Below, piece after piece: positions 35,657 through 45,273 of a DNA stretch of 64,000 nt; within the stretch, counting starts at the first letter, position 1; each line of letters begins with the position of its first letter. The notes beneath the pieces are model-generated. The model saw nothing but the letters and a program-made list of their open reading frames with translations, had not been told where the DNA came from and made no database searches. The translations under genes were made by a program, and so were the position numbers. Origin of the DNA: an uncultured Lachnospiraceae bacterium (GTDB lineage Bacteria; Bacillota; Clostridia; Lachnospirales; Lachnospiraceae); the NCBI GenBank assembly GCA_947243855.1, contig CAMXIK010000013.1:32929-96928 (forward strand). The letters run 5' to 3'.

Positions 35657-36274
35657 ATGAAAGTGCTTATGGTAAACGGAAGTCCCCGGGTGGACGGCAA
35701 CACGGCGGTTGCCCTGCGGGAAATGGAAAAGATTTTTGCGGCGGAGGGGGTCGAAGCGGAGACGATACAGATTGGAAACAAAGATATCCGCGGCTGTATC
35801 GCCTGCGGCACCTGCTTTGAGAAGGGAAAGTGCGTCTTTGACGATCTGGTAAATGAAGTACAGCCCAAGTTTGAGGCCTGCGACGGACTGGTGGTTGCGT
35901 CGCCTGTCTATTATGCTTCTGCAAACGGCACGCTGATTTCTTTTCTCGACAGACTGTTTTACAGCGCGCCTTTTGACAAGAGCATGAAGGTAGGAGCCAG
36001 CGTTGTCGTTGCGAGAAGGGGCGGCCTCTCGGCTACTTTTGACGAACTGAACAAGTATTTCCTGATTTCCAATATGCCAGTGGCGGCGAGCCAGTATTGG
36101 AACAGCGTGCACGGCAGGGTACAGGGCGAGGCCGCGCAGGACGCGGAAGGGCTGCAGACCATGCGGACGCTTGCGAGAAATATGACGTTCCTGATGCGAA
36201 GCATTGCGCTTGGCAGGGAAAAATACGGTCTGCCGGAAAAGGAGTCTGCGGAGAGGACGAATTTTATCAGGTAA
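35657..36274 (+). CDS. Flavodoxin-fold NADPH-dependent FMN reductase-like protein
   Basis: The 205-residue iron-sulfur-flavoprotein-like reductase starts MKVLMVNGSPRVDGNTAVAL (FMN phosphate loop). CIACGTCFEKGKCVFDD holds three Cys of a possible compact 4Fe-4S or redox site, and VASPVYYASANGTLISFLDRLFY is the FMN-binding loop. It would reduce FMN-bound substrates such as quinones. ATG 35657 has AAGGAGGAG upstream. PerR/Fur-like boxes lie in its promoter, so it may respond to oxidative or iron stress. Confidence 0.9.
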   Translation: MKVLMVNGSPRVDGNTAVALREMEKIFAAEGVEAETIQIGNKDIRGCIACGTCFEKGKCVFDDLVNEVQPKFEACDGLVVASPVYYASANGTLISFLDRLFYSAPFDKSMKVGASVVVARRGGLSATFDELNKYFLISNMPVAASQYWNSVHGRVQGEAAQDAEGLQTMRTLARNMTFLMRSIALGREKYGLPEKESAERTNFIR

Positions 36275-38021
36275 GTTTTGGGAGCGCATATTTTTCGGAA
36301 TAATACGCGTATTGTTTTTGGTAATACGGACTTTCTTTTTTCATGACGGAAAGGGAACGGTGCAGGTTCATATTGTTTTTTGCGGCGTCCACAATACAGA
36401 TCGCAATGTTGGAACAATGGTCTGCAGCCCTTTCCAGACTGGTGAGGAGATCCAGCCAGACAAAGCCCGTCTCAATGGAGCACACGCCGTTTTTTAGACG
36501 CAGGACATGGGCGTTTCTCATCTCTTCTTTCAGATCGTCGATGACCTGTTCCAAGGGTTCTATGTTTCTGGATAGTTCCAGATCATTTTCTACAAATGCC
36601 GTGCAGGAAAGGGTCATAATTTCCGATACGGCGCTGCACAGCACGGCCAGTTCTTTTTTCGCTTCTTCGGTGAACTGTATTTTCTTTTCTCTCAATTCTT
36701 CGGCGGATTCCAGAATATTGATGCTGTGGTCCGAAATCCGTTCCAGATCGCCGATTACCTTTAATATCATGGAGACGTTTCCGCTGTCGGCGTCGCTCAT
36801 CTGGTAGCTGCTCAGCCGGACAAGATAAGTGCCTAAAATATCTTCATAGTAGTCGCACTTTTCTTCCGCTGCCCGCACTTCCTTCGCAGTCTGTTTGTCG
36901 TATCTTGCCAGCAGTTCTATCCCGGTTTTCAGGGAGTCGGTGGAAAGTTCCGCCATTTTCCGGACAAGCGTATAGCATCTGTCCAGAGCGATATGGGGCG
37001 TGGCAAGAAGCCGCTCGTCTAACTCGGAGGCAGCTTCGTCCTTTCCGGCGTCGGGAATCAGCCGGATAGCCAGTTTTTCCAACAGGGAAGAGGCAGGGAG
37101 CAGTATAAGAGTGCAGAAAATATTAAAGGCGGAATGGGTGAGCGCAATACCAAACAAGGTTGCAGGCTGATCTAAAAGCGGCGGTCTCAGAAACAGGGAT
37201 ACGGGAAGAAAGGTAAGAAGCAGGATCAGGGTTCCCAGAATATTAAATGCCAAATGGACAACGGCCGCCCGTCTGGCGTTTTTGGTGGCTCCGAAGGAGG
37301 AGAGGAGGGCCGTTGCGCAGGTGCCGATATTCTGCCCCATAATAATCGGCATGGCGGCGCCGTAGGAAACCTGTCCCGTGGAGGCGAGAGCCTGCAAAAT
37401 GCCGACGGAGGCGGAGCTTGACTGGATTACCGCCGTGAGCACGGCGCCTACGAGAATGCCGAGGATCGGATTTTGAAACAGGAGAAACATCTGTCGGAAA
37501 GCCGGCACGTGGGCAAGGCCGGACACGGAGCCGGACATGGCGTCCATGCCGAACATCAGGGTAGAAAAACCCAGAAGGATCGTGCCGGAATCCTTTTTCT
37601 TACTTGTTTTCCCGAACATGAAAAGGAGAATGCCAGCCGTTGCCAGAATGGGCGTAAAGGAGGTTGGCTTCATCATGCGGACCAAGAGGTTGTCGCTGGA
37701 AATGCCGCTTAAGCTCAAAAGCCAGGCGGTAACGGTAGTGCCCACATTTGCGCCCATAATCACATTGATGGCCTGCTGTAACGTCATTACGCCCGAGTTG
37801 ACAAAGCCAACCACCATCACGGTAGCCGCAGAGGAGCTTTGTATCACGGCGGTGACGATCAGCCCGGTCAGAAAGCCCGCCGTTTTATTTTGGGTCAGTC
37901 TGGCAAGGAGTATTTTTAGGCTTCCTTCGGCGCGCCGCTCCAGCGCTTCGCTCATCACGCTCATACCGAAGAGAAACAGGCTTAAACCGCCCGCCAGTTT
38001 TAAGGTATCAAAAATATCCAT
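36267..38021 (-). CDS. Na/Pi cotransporter family protein (NptA/PhoU-like fusion)
   Basis: The 584-residue protein carries two Na_Pi_cotrans repeats. Each has a QSSS motif (VIQSSSAATVMVVGFVNSG; VIQSSSASVGILQALAS) that forms part of the ion and phosphate path. About nine membrane helices fill residues 1-320. The C-terminal part (about 350-560) is a PhoU-like helical bundle (SDHSINILESAEELREKK; ERAADHCSNIAICIVDA). It would import phosphate with sodium. It is convergent with the FMN reductase gene and overlaps it by 8 bp. Confidence 0.95.
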   Translation of the reverse strand: MDIFDTLKLAGGLSLFLFGMSVMSEALERRAEGSLKILLARLTQNKTAGFLTGLIVTAVIQSSSAATVMVVGFVNSGVMTLQQAINVIMGANVGTTVTAWLLSLSGISSDNLLVRMMKPTSFTPILATAGILLFMFGKTSKKKDSGTILLGFSTLMFGMDAMSGSVSGLAHVPAFRQMFLLFQNPILGILVGAVLTAVIQSSSASVGILQALASTGQVSYGAAMPIIMGQNIGTCATALLSSFGATKNARRAAVVHLAFNILGTLILLLTFLPVSLFLRPPLLDQPATLFGIALTHSAFNIFCTLILLPASSLLEKLAIRLIPDAGKDEAASELDERLLATPHIALDRCYTLVRKMAELSTDSLKTGIELLARYDKQTAKEVRAAEEKCDYYEDILGTYLVRLSSYQMSDADSGNVSMILKVIGDLERISDHSINILESAEELREKKIQFTEEAKKELAVLCSAVSEIMTLSCTAFVENDLELSRNIEPLEQVIDDLKEEMRNAHVLRLKNGVCSIETGFVWLDLLTSLERAADHCSNIAICIVDAAKNNMNLHRSLSVMKKESPYYQKQYAYYSEKYALPKLT

Positions 38022-38200
38022 AATAGAAGAATGTCTCCTTTTTTATAGAGTATGGTCAATCCTGCTTATTTTTTTACAGCAGTCTTGCAATTTTGGGGTT
38101 CAGCAGATAGTATAAAATAGTGAACGTATGCGGACAGGATGGAAAGACTGGAACAGGCAGGACAAAAATGCCGCCTGATGAGGGAAGGAATAGAAGTACA

Positions 38201-40864
38201 ATGAGGAGAAAAAAACTGGCTTTGACGGCCCTCATGCTGGCGGCGGTATTGACCGGGACGACAGGGTGCGGCGGCAGGAAACAGGCGGGAGCGGAAGCGT
38301 TTGACCTGAACAGGGAATCTGCGGTGATTGCCGTGGAAACGGGAACCACTACGGAAACCGTTGCAAGACAGACCTATCCGCAGGCGGAATATATGATTGT
38401 GGACGACGCCATAGCCGGTTTTCTGGCGGTCACCAGCAGAAAAGCGGACGCCTTTGCCGTGGATAAGACCATCTTCGAAAGTTATATCGCCAGCGGTAAC
38501 GGAGGTCTTCGCATTTTGGGGGACGAGACGGTCGGCGAGCCCGGCAACGTGGCGGTGGCCGTCAGCCCGGCAACGAAGCTTCCAGACGCCAAGGAGCGGA
38601 TCGATGCCTTTTTAGAGGAAATGTCGGAAAACGGGACGTTAGAGGACATGCGAAACCGTTGGCTGGTTCTACATGATTATACGATGCCGAAGATCGGGGA
38701 GGCTCAGGAGCCGGACCATACCGTTATGGTGGGAACGACGGGATTGTCGGAGCCTTACTCCTTTTACGAGGGGACAACATTAACAGGGTATGATTTGGAA
38801 CTAATGCGGCGTTTTGCCAAGTGGAGCAATGCCAAATTGGAGATAGAGGTTTACGATTGGGATGGGATTACGCCGGCCTGCGTATCAGGCAAGGTGGATT
38901 ATATCATGTCCAATCTGTTTGAAACGCCGGAGAGGCGGGAGGTTATGGCCTTTTCCAGCCCCTACACTTATGTGGAGACCGTTATGGTGGTAGCGGATGA
39001 GGGGGCGGGTGGTAAACAGGAAGGATTTTGGGACAGGCTGGCGGACAGCTTTGAGAAGACGTTTGTCCGGGAGAACCGCTGGCGGTTGATCGTAAACGGC
39101 CTGCTTGTGACGCTGGAAATTGTGATTCCGTCCGGTATCATTGGGACAATTTTCGGGTTTCTTCTGTGTCTTTGGATCAGGTGCCGGAACAAAACGCTTG
39201 CCCTGCTGGCAAAGGGATTCTGCCGTTTGATGGAAGGCATCCCCGATCTTGTGGTATTGATGATCCTTTATTTTGTCATTTTTGCCTCCGTGAAGATCGA
39301 GCCGGTGGCGGTGGGGATTATTTCTTTTTCCCTGTTATTTGCGGTGGCGGTGGCAGGCGTTTTACATACGGGAATCCACACGATAGACGCAGGACAGTGG
39401 GAGGCGGCGGAAGCGCTTGGGTTTGGCAGGGGCAGAACCTTTATGCAGATCATTATGCCGCAGGCGGTGCGCAAGGTGCTGCCGATTTACCGGGGAGAGT
39501 TTGTTTCCATGTTGAAGCTGACTTCCATTGTGGGCTATATTTCCATCGAGGATCTGACGAGGGCGGGCGACATTATCAGAAGCAGGACCTATGAGGCGTT
39601 TTTTCCTTTACTGGCTACGGCGGCCATTTATTTTCTGATCTCGGCGGCAGCGGCCTTTGCCATCAGCAGGGTGGAAGTAAGGCTGGCAAGAAAAGACGGG
39701 CCGCGCGGATACTTGAAGGGCGTGGAGAACTGGGAGCATTATGAAGACGCCGGCGCGCGGTCTTCGGAAGACGCGGAAACCCCATTGATTCAGGTCTCCC
39801 ATCTGAAAAAGGAATATGCGGGGGCGCAGCCTTTACGGGACGTGAACGCTGAGATTTGCAGAGGAGAAGTCATCACCATTATCGGTCCCTCTGGCACTGG
39901 AAAGTCCACGTTTTTACGCTGCCTGAACCGCTTAGAGACGCCGACATACGGTAAAATCACGGTTTTTGGGGAAGATACGGGAATAAGCGGTGTGGATCTA
40001 TGCGGTCTGCGCAGACGGATGGGTATGGTGTTCCAGAGTTTTAATCTGTTTCCCCATCTGTCCGTCATTGAAAACGTGATGCTGGCGCCGACCCTGCTAA
40101 AGGGGGAGACGAAACAGGAAGCGTTCGCCTATGGGATGTATCTGTTAAAAAGCGTGGGTATGGCCCAGAAAGCGCTGGCTTATCCAGACGAACTTTCCGG
40201 CGGGCAGAAACAGCGTGTGGCGATTGCGAGGACGCTTGCCATGAGGCCGGAAATTGTGCTGTTCGACGAACCCACAAGCGCGCTGGACCCGACTATGGTG
40301 GGAGAAGTGCTGGCGGTGATCAGGCGGCTGGCGGCGCAGGGGCTTACTATGATGATTGTGACCCATGAGATGAAGTTTGCCAGAGATGTGAGCACCCGGG
40401 TTTTCTATATGGATCAGGGCGTGATTTTTGAGGAGGGGACGCCGGAGGAAATCTTTGACAGGCCGCAGAAGGAGAATACCCGGGCTTTTGTCAAGCGGTT
40501 AAAGGTACTGCGTTTTCAGATTGATTCTCCGGATTACGACTTTATTGCCATGAGCGAGGCCTTGCAGCTATTTGGGGAAAAACATTTGCTCGGCCGTCGG
40601 CAGATTGAGGGACTGCGTTATATATTTGAAGAAATCTGCGCCTTAAATCTGGTGCCGAACCGGGAGGAAAGCGATACGCTGGAGATTACGACAGAGTATG
40701 CCGAGGCGGACGGAAAGCTGTCTATGCGGTTCGTATGGGGCGGCAGGCCGTATGATCCGCTTGAGGAGGGAGACGAAATCTCCATTCGGCTGGTGAAGTC
40801 GATGATGAAAGACAGCCGACATGAATATGGGAATGGGAAAAATCAACTGGTCGTATGGCTGTAG
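38201..40864 (+). CDS. All-in-one amino-acid ABC transporter: permuted binding domain, permease, ATPase and a C-terminal domain
   Basis: The 887-residue product starts at ATG 38201 with a signal peptide ending TGTTGC, a lipobox-like site. Residues 30-185 resemble only lobe II of an SBP_bac_3 protein ([40 protein letters not shown]). Residues 195-290 resemble lobe I ([52 protein letters not shown]), so the lobes are in reversed order. Then come a HisM-type permease (about 310-505; [23 protein letters not shown]) and a HisP-type ATPase (about 530-770; [28 protein letters not shown]). The last roughly 95 residues ([26 protein letters not shown]) recall a degenerate RsbW-like ATPase fold. The substrate is probably a polar amino acid. 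Confidence 0.88.
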   Translation: MRRKKLALTALMLAAVLTGTTGCGGRKQAGAEAFDLNRESAVIAVETGTTTETVARQTYPQAEYMIVDDAIAGFLAVTSRKADAFAVDKTIFESYIASGNGGLRILGDETVGEPGNVAVAVSPATKLPDAKERIDAFLEEMSENGTLEDMRNRWLVLHDYTMPKIGEAQEPDHTVMVGTTGLSEPYSFYEGTTLTGYDLELMRRFAKWSNAKLEIEVYDWDGITPACVSGKVDYIMSNLFETPERREVMAFSSPYTYVETVMVVADEGAGGKQEGFWDRLADSFEKTFVRENRWRLIVNGLLVTLEIVIPSGIIGTIFGFLLCLWIRCRNKTLALLAKGFCRLMEGIPDLVVLMILYFVIFASVKIEPVAVGIISFSLLFAVAVAGVLHTGIHTIDAGQWEAAEALGFGRGRTFMQIIMPQAVRKVLPIYRGEFVSMLKLTSIVGYISIEDLTRAGDIIRSRTYEAFFPLLATAAIYFLISAAAAFAISRVEVRLARKDGPRGYLKGVENWEHYEDAGARSSEDAETPLIQVSHLKKEYAGAQPLRDVNAEICRGEVITIIGPSGTGKSTFLRCLNRLETPTYGKITVFGEDTGISGVDLCGLRRRMGMVFQSFNLFPHLSVIENVMLAPTLLKGETKQEAFAYGMYLLKSVGMAQKALAYPDELSGGQKQRVAIARTLAMRPEIVLFDEPTSALDPTMVGEVLAVIRRLAAQGLTMMIVTHEMKFARDVSTRVFYMDQGVIFEEGTPEEIFDRPQKENTRAFVKRLKVLRFQIDSPDYDFIAMSEALQLFGEKHLLGRRQIEGLRYIFEEICALNLVPNREESDTLEITTEYAEADGKLSMRFVWGGRPYDPLEEGDEISIRLVKSMMKDSRHEYGNGKNQLVVWL

Positions 40865-40936
40865 AAGCTGATAAAACGCCCCAAAAAGGGATAGACATAG
40901 ATGGAGAACAGCGGATGAGCAGAAGGAGGAAAACAC

Positions 40937-42313
40937 ATGTTACAGATAGTCAAGGCGGATATGAATGAAAATTGCAGGACTTTGCGGCACGGGCCGCAGG
41001 TGTTTCACAACGCGCTGCGGGCGGTATTAAAGGGAGAAAGCCGTTTTCATGTGAGAAACGACGTGGGAGAGGACTATGATCTGGTGTATTTCCAAAACAA
41101 TGACGCCGCGCCAAATATGGCGGTGTTAAAAGGATATACCATGCTGCCGCCGTACTTCCTGTACGATGAGACGGACAAGGACGCCCTGTATCTGGATGTG
41201 TTTCAGGATTATAATGGCGCCGTATTTGAAGAACTGAACGAGTACAGCGTCGTGCTGACAAAAGTCATGCTGGCTTATACGGACAAGGAAGTGTGGATTC
41301 CGGACGAGCGGATCTACTGGTTTGTGGAGCCTCAGGAGAGGCTGCATGTGACGGCGGACCTTCCCGACAGGGAAAAGGACAATGTAATCCGCGGCGGCGA
41401 GCATTTTTCCCTTGGATTTAACAGCGGAGATTTTCGCTCCATCAGCCTGATTCCACTGTTTAATAATGTCTTTTTCTGGCAGTGGCTTTCGGATATTCCG
41501 TTGTCAGACGTGAAATATGTGGAAGTGGGACTGGGGATGGTGGCCGGAATCGGGGCGATTCTGGCGCATTATACGAGGATCAATAACGCGTTTAAGCGCA
41601 TGGGCTGGAAGACCGTGCTCAAGCGTGACAGCACGAGGTATAAGGACGATATGCTGGAGCGGTATTTCAATCTGGACGTAGCCTGCGAGGATTCCGACGA
41701 GACCAATACTATTTATGTGACAAACACCGTGCCTTTGGTGCCCACGCATTTTGTGGCAATGTGCAGCGCGGATTTTGACGACAGTATTTTGAGCGAAAGC
41801 TTTATACGGGAGTTGAACGAATATGAGGAAGCGGTGATTGGGGACAAGCGGCTTTTGGGAATTTTGATGCGGGGCACGGATTACATTGTCTCTAAGATGA
41901 CAGGGGCCAGAAAGATGGCCACGGTGGACGAAATGCTTCCCATGATTCATGAGTGGATGGACGAGGATCAGTACGACGCTATTTTCCTTGCCACGGAGGA
42001 TCAAGACATTCTGGATGTGATGCGGGAACAGTTTAAGGGAAAGATTCGCGTGATCGCACAGGAGAGACACCGGGTCAGCGATTTTAAGGATGTGGCGCTG
42101 ATCAGTGATTTAGAGAAGCAGGAAAAGAGTGGAGAAGAATATGAGGCGGCACTGGAAGATACCACTGTTAATTATTTCTATGCGCTTTATATGCTGTCAA
42201 AGTGCGAGAGCTTTATGTGTTCCGGGCACTGTAACGGCTGGGATGTGGTAAACGCGTTTAACCATGACAGATTTAAGAAAAAGTATAAATTTCAGGTAGG
42301 CGTGAAGGAGTGA
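40937..42313 (+). CDS. Glycosyltransferase-like protein (fucosyltransferase/NodZ-type fold)
   Basis: The 458-residue product is predicted to be soluble. LGILMRGTDYIV, DAIFLATEDQDILDVMREQFKGKIRV and YFYALYMLSKCESFMCSGHCNGWDV resemble the GDP-binding half of alpha-1,6-fucosyltransferase or NodZ-type GT-B enzymes, which have conserved RxTD, TEDxxI and Ser/Cys-rich ends. The N-terminal half is unassigned. ATG 40937 follows AAGGAGG. It sits between the ABC transporter and the LRR surface protein. The donor and acceptor are unknown. Confidence 0.65.
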   Translation: MLQIVKADMNENCRTLRHGPQVFHNALRAVLKGESRFHVRNDVGEDYDLVYFQNNDAAPNMAVLKGYTMLPPYFLYDETDKDALYLDVFQDYNGAVFEELNEYSVVLTKVMLAYTDKEVWIPDERIYWFVEPQERLHVTADLPDREKDNVIRGGEHFSLGFNSGDFRSISLIPLFNNVFFWQWLSDIPLSDVKYVEVGLGMVAGIGAILAHYTRINNAFKRMGWKTVLKRDSTRYKDDMLERYFNLDVACEDSDETNTIYVTNTVPLVPTHFVAMCSADFDDSILSESFIRELNEYEEAVIGDKRLLGILMRGTDYIVSKMTGARKMATVDEMLPMIHEWMDEDQYDAIFLATEDQDILDVMREQFKGKIRVIAQERHRVSDFKDVALISDLEKQEKSGEEYEAALEDTTVNYFYALYMLSKCESFMCSGHCNGWDVVNAFNHDRFKKKYKFQVGVKE

Positions 42314-42368
42314 GCGCGGCGGATAAAAGGAGAAAATGCAGAATACGGAGAGTAGGGAGGTTATCTGG

Positions 42369-44546
42369 ATGAAGAGAAAAAAGGGAACACGGTTAAGCCG
42401 TATCTGTGCGGTGGCGTTGTCTTTTGTATTGATAGGTGGGACAGTGTGGCAGACTGCGCCGTCTGCTGTGCTGGCACAGGAAAATAACGGGGAAGGGGCT
42501 GGAAAGACACCGGAAGAAAAGCCGGAAGAGAACAAGGCAGAAACCCCGGAGGAAAAACCGGAAGAGGAGCCAATAGAGACCCCTGAGGAGAAGCCGACAG
42601 AGACTCCAGAGGAGACACCAGCAGAGACCCCCGAAGAGAAGCCGACAGAGAATCCAGAGGAAAATCCAACAGGAAGTGCAGAGGATATGCCGATAGAACC
42701 TGTACAGACAGAAACTGCGGTAGAAGAAACGGTTGTCGGCAGCGAGCCGGAAAGCATGGAGATACTTGAGGCGGAGGATACGCCCGCAGTATTTGCGGCT
42801 GAAAACAGGGCTGCGGCTTCCGGCACGGATTGGGAACTGGATGAGGACGGCGCATTGATCATCCGTTCCAATGGCGGGATGTCCGATTGGACGGCGGCAG
42901 GTCATGAAAGCTATAAAGAAGCGGTGAAGAGCGTGACGATAGAAGACGGGGTGACGGTCATTGCGGAATCTGCTTTTGAGGAATGCGTAAACTTGGAAGG
43001 GATTACAATTCCGTCCGGCGTGACAACGATCGGAGAGGAGGCGTTCTGGAATTGCCAGAAGCTGGCGTCTATTGAACTGCCGGATAGTGTGACGCAGATC
43101 GATCCGTATGCTTTTCAGACCACGGGATTGACGTCGATCCGGTTTCCGAAAAATCTGACGGCGCTTTCAGAGGGCGTTGTTTGCGAATGCCCGAATCTGA
43201 TTTCAGTAGAGATTGAGGGAGCGGTAACAGAAATAGGAGAGGCAGCATTTTGGCAATGCGGCAGCCTGACGACTGTGACATTGCCGGACAGTGTGGAGAT
43301 AATAGGAGCGGAGGCTTTTTCTGGATGCGGTAGCCTTACTACGCTGAATCTGCCAGACAGCCTGACGAACATTGGCAAATTGGCATTTATGAGGAGCGGA
43401 TTAACGTCGATTAGAATTCCCTCAGGTGTAACGGAGATTTTGCCAGAAACGTTTGAAGACTGCGCGAATTTGGCGTCCGTGGAGTTAGCAGGGAATGTTA
43501 CCGCAATTGGGAACTTTGCTTTTTCTGGCTGTGGAAGTCTGACTGTTCTGGAACTGCCGGACAGCGTGACGGAAATTGGTGAAGGAGCATTTGGGAGAAG
43601 TAATATTCAGGCCATGCACATTCCTTCCGGTGTTACGGAAATCAAGAGAACCACTTTTTGGAGCTGCAATAATCTGACGTCGGTGGAGTTGCCAAAGAAT
43701 TTGAAGAAGATTGGCGAACTTGCATTTTGGTGGAGCACAGCTTTGACGGAGATTACGATCCCAGAGCAGGTGACGGAAATCGGTTCCGGCGCGTTTGCAG
43801 GTTGTGCGTCTCTGGAACGGGTGATCATGGAGCCAAAGAGCGTACCGGCGATCGGAGATTACGCTTTTGTACAGTGCCCGCAGTTGACGGCGGACAATAT
43901 TGTGGTGCCTGCCGGCATGGAGGAAGCTTATTGGAAGGCGCTTGGTTTTGGCGGAAATGACAGTGAACAGGGCGGGGGCAGTTCTGGCGGCGGTAATGGC
44001 GATCAGCAGGATGAAGGCAGTACCAGCGGCGATAAAGACAGTGGTAGTAACAAAGATAACGGCGCAAGCGTTGGAAACGGCGGCGGCAATATTTATGGGG
44101 AAGCTGTTTTCAGTCAGGACATGCTGGCGGAGGTCACGGGAAACAATCTTACAGATTCGCAGAACGGCGGCAGTATTGCATCTAATACTGTCAGCAATGG
44201 GAATCAAGGAAATCTTGATAGCAAAGCTGCCGATCAGGGCGGTACTGCGACGGAAGGATCAAAAACACAGGAGCCGAGAACGGGCGACGAGACTTCTTTT
44301 GCACTGTATGCAACGCTGGCCATGATAGCGGGTATGGCATATATGCTGCTATATGTTATGGAATATAAGCGCGGCATGACGCAGGAGCGAAAGGCGGAAA
44401 TGGTATCCGGACTGATAAGCTGGGCAAAGCGGGGAGGAAAATGCAGGAAGCCGCTTGCGCTTATGGCAATCTTTGTGATTATGGTATATTATCACAGCAT
44501 CGGCAGGCAGATGGATGGGGAGTGGCGTAAGCTTACGGCGAGATAA
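42369..44546 (+). CDS. BspA-like leucine-rich-repeat surface protein with PxTG-type anchor
   Basis: The 725-residue product is secreted. Its signal peptide is KRKKGTRLSRICAVALSFVL to SAVLA. A proline/glutamate repeat region (TPEEKP type, about residues 45-110) is followed by about ten LRR_5 repeats (residues 165-510, VTEIGEGAFGRS and CGSLTVLELPDSV pattern), and a Gly/Ser/Asn-rich linker. Near the end EPRTGDETSFALYATLAMIAGMAYMLLYVMEYKR has a PRTG sorting-type motif, a membrane helix and a basic tail. A second hydrophobic segment (LALMAIFVIMVYY) is an unusual extra. BspA-like proteins bind host or microbial partners. ATG 42369 follows GGGAGG; a start at 42336 is also possible. Confidence 0.9.
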   Translation: MKRKKGTRLSRICAVALSFVLIGGTVWQTAPSAVLAQENNGEGAGKTPEEKPEENKAETPEEKPEEEPIETPEEKPTETPEETPAETPEEKPTENPEENPTGSAEDMPIEPVQTETAVEETVVGSEPESMEILEAEDTPAVFAAENRAAASGTDWELDEDGALIIRSNGGMSDWTAAGHESYKEAVKSVTIEDGVTVIAESAFEECVNLEGITIPSGVTTIGEEAFWNCQKLASIELPDSVTQIDPYAFQTTGLTSIRFPKNLTALSEGVVCECPNLISVEIEGAVTEIGEAAFWQCGSLTTVTLPDSVEIIGAEAFSGCGSLTTLNLPDSLTNIGKLAFMRSGLTSIRIPSGVTEILPETFEDCANLASVELAGNVTAIGNFAFSGCGSLTVLELPDSVTEIGEGAFGRSNIQAMHIPSGVTEIKRTTFWSCNNLTSVELPKNLKKIGELAFWWSTALTEITIPEQVTEIGSGAFAGCASLERVIMEPKSVPAIGDYAFVQCPQLTADNIVVPAGMEEAYWKALGFGGNDSEQGGGSSGGGNGDQQDEGSTSGDKDSGSNKDNGASVGNGGGNIYGEAVFSQDMLAEVTGNNLTDSQNGGSIASNTVSNGNQGNLDSKAADQGGTATEGSKTQEPRTGDETSFALYATLAMIAGMAYMLLYVMEYKRGMTQERKAEMVSGLISWAKRGGKCRKPLALMAIFVIMVYYHSIGRQMDGEWRKLTAR

Positions 44547-44559
44547 GGGAGGCAGTCAA

Positions 44560-45225
44560 ATGAAAAAGTTAGCGATCGGTATGACGGTTCTGCTGATGGG
44601 CGCGGTGTTGTGCGCGTGCGGGGCCGAAAATAAGAAAAAAGAAGAGGGATGGAGCACGAAACAAGGGATTACAGTCACGCCGCAGGGAGACTGTCTGGTG
44701 GAAATGGGAGGCTATGACGCGGCAAGCGGACAGATTACGGGCGATTTCACGGCGGATGTGGCCGTTTCCATATCGGAGAGTACGGAGGGTGTGGCGGACG
44801 GTTTTAAAAAGGTGAGTGCAGTGTTTTCCATCGATGCAGGTAATTGTACGGGCGACGGTATTTTATTTTGGTGCAGCGCTTTCGACCGATATACGGGGAC
44901 GAGTTTTGAGTTTGACAGTGCGGTGAACCAGCAGCTTGACGGGGAGCATACGGCGCAGGACGGTTTTGTGACGATTCAGAACGGGGACGAGACTTACGAT
45001 GTATCTGTGGAATTTATGACGGAGGGAGAGGGAAATCAGGTTACCAAGACGGTGGCGGTGATTTGTCCGGCGGATTATGAGGGCGCTATGTTCCAGATCG
45101 GGAAGGATTCGCTGGAACAGATGATGGAAAATAGTGAGATCGATTATGCGGCAAGGCTGTATACGATTGACGAGCTGCCCTATTATGGGGACGGGTATCT
45201 GTATTTTACAAAGTCGGACGACTAA
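44560..45225 (+). CDS. Small lipoprotein of unknown function
   Basis: The 221-residue product starts MKKLAIGMTVLLMGAVLCACG, a clear lipoprotein signal peptide (lipobox LCAC). The mature part is acidic and beta-rich with no recognised domain. ATG 44560 follows GGGAGG. It lies between the LRR gene and a 5'-nucleotidase lipoprotein that starts 49 bp downstream, so the three genes probably form one surface operon. Confidence 0.8.
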   Translation: MKKLAIGMTVLLMGAVLCACGAENKKKEEGWSTKQGITVTPQGDCLVEMGGYDAASGQITGDFTADVAVSISESTEGVADGFKKVSAVFSIDAGNCTGDGILFWCSAFDRYTGTSFEFDSAVNQQLDGEHTAQDGFVTIQNGDETYDVSVEFMTEGEGNQVTKTVAVICPADYEGAMFQIGKDSLEQMMENSEIDYAARLYTIDELPYYGDGYLYFTKSDD

Positions 45226-45273
45226 ATGCCAGGTGTCTGTGGGTGGCGGCCGTTACCAAAAAGAGGAAAAAGA

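Noticed and set aside
35510..36289. 259-residue minus-strand ORF
   Set aside because: It lies fully antisense to the well-supported flavoprotein gene, has no family match and a low-complexity basic composition. It is a shadow.
42197..42905. Long minus-strand ORFs with Ser/Phe repeats
   Set aside because: They are the reverse reading of the proline/glutamate repeat of the LRR surface protein.
42950..43830. Repeats suggesting a CRISPR array
   Set aside because: The repeats are in-frame coding repeats of an LRR protein with variable sequence and no spacer pattern. No Cas genes are present.
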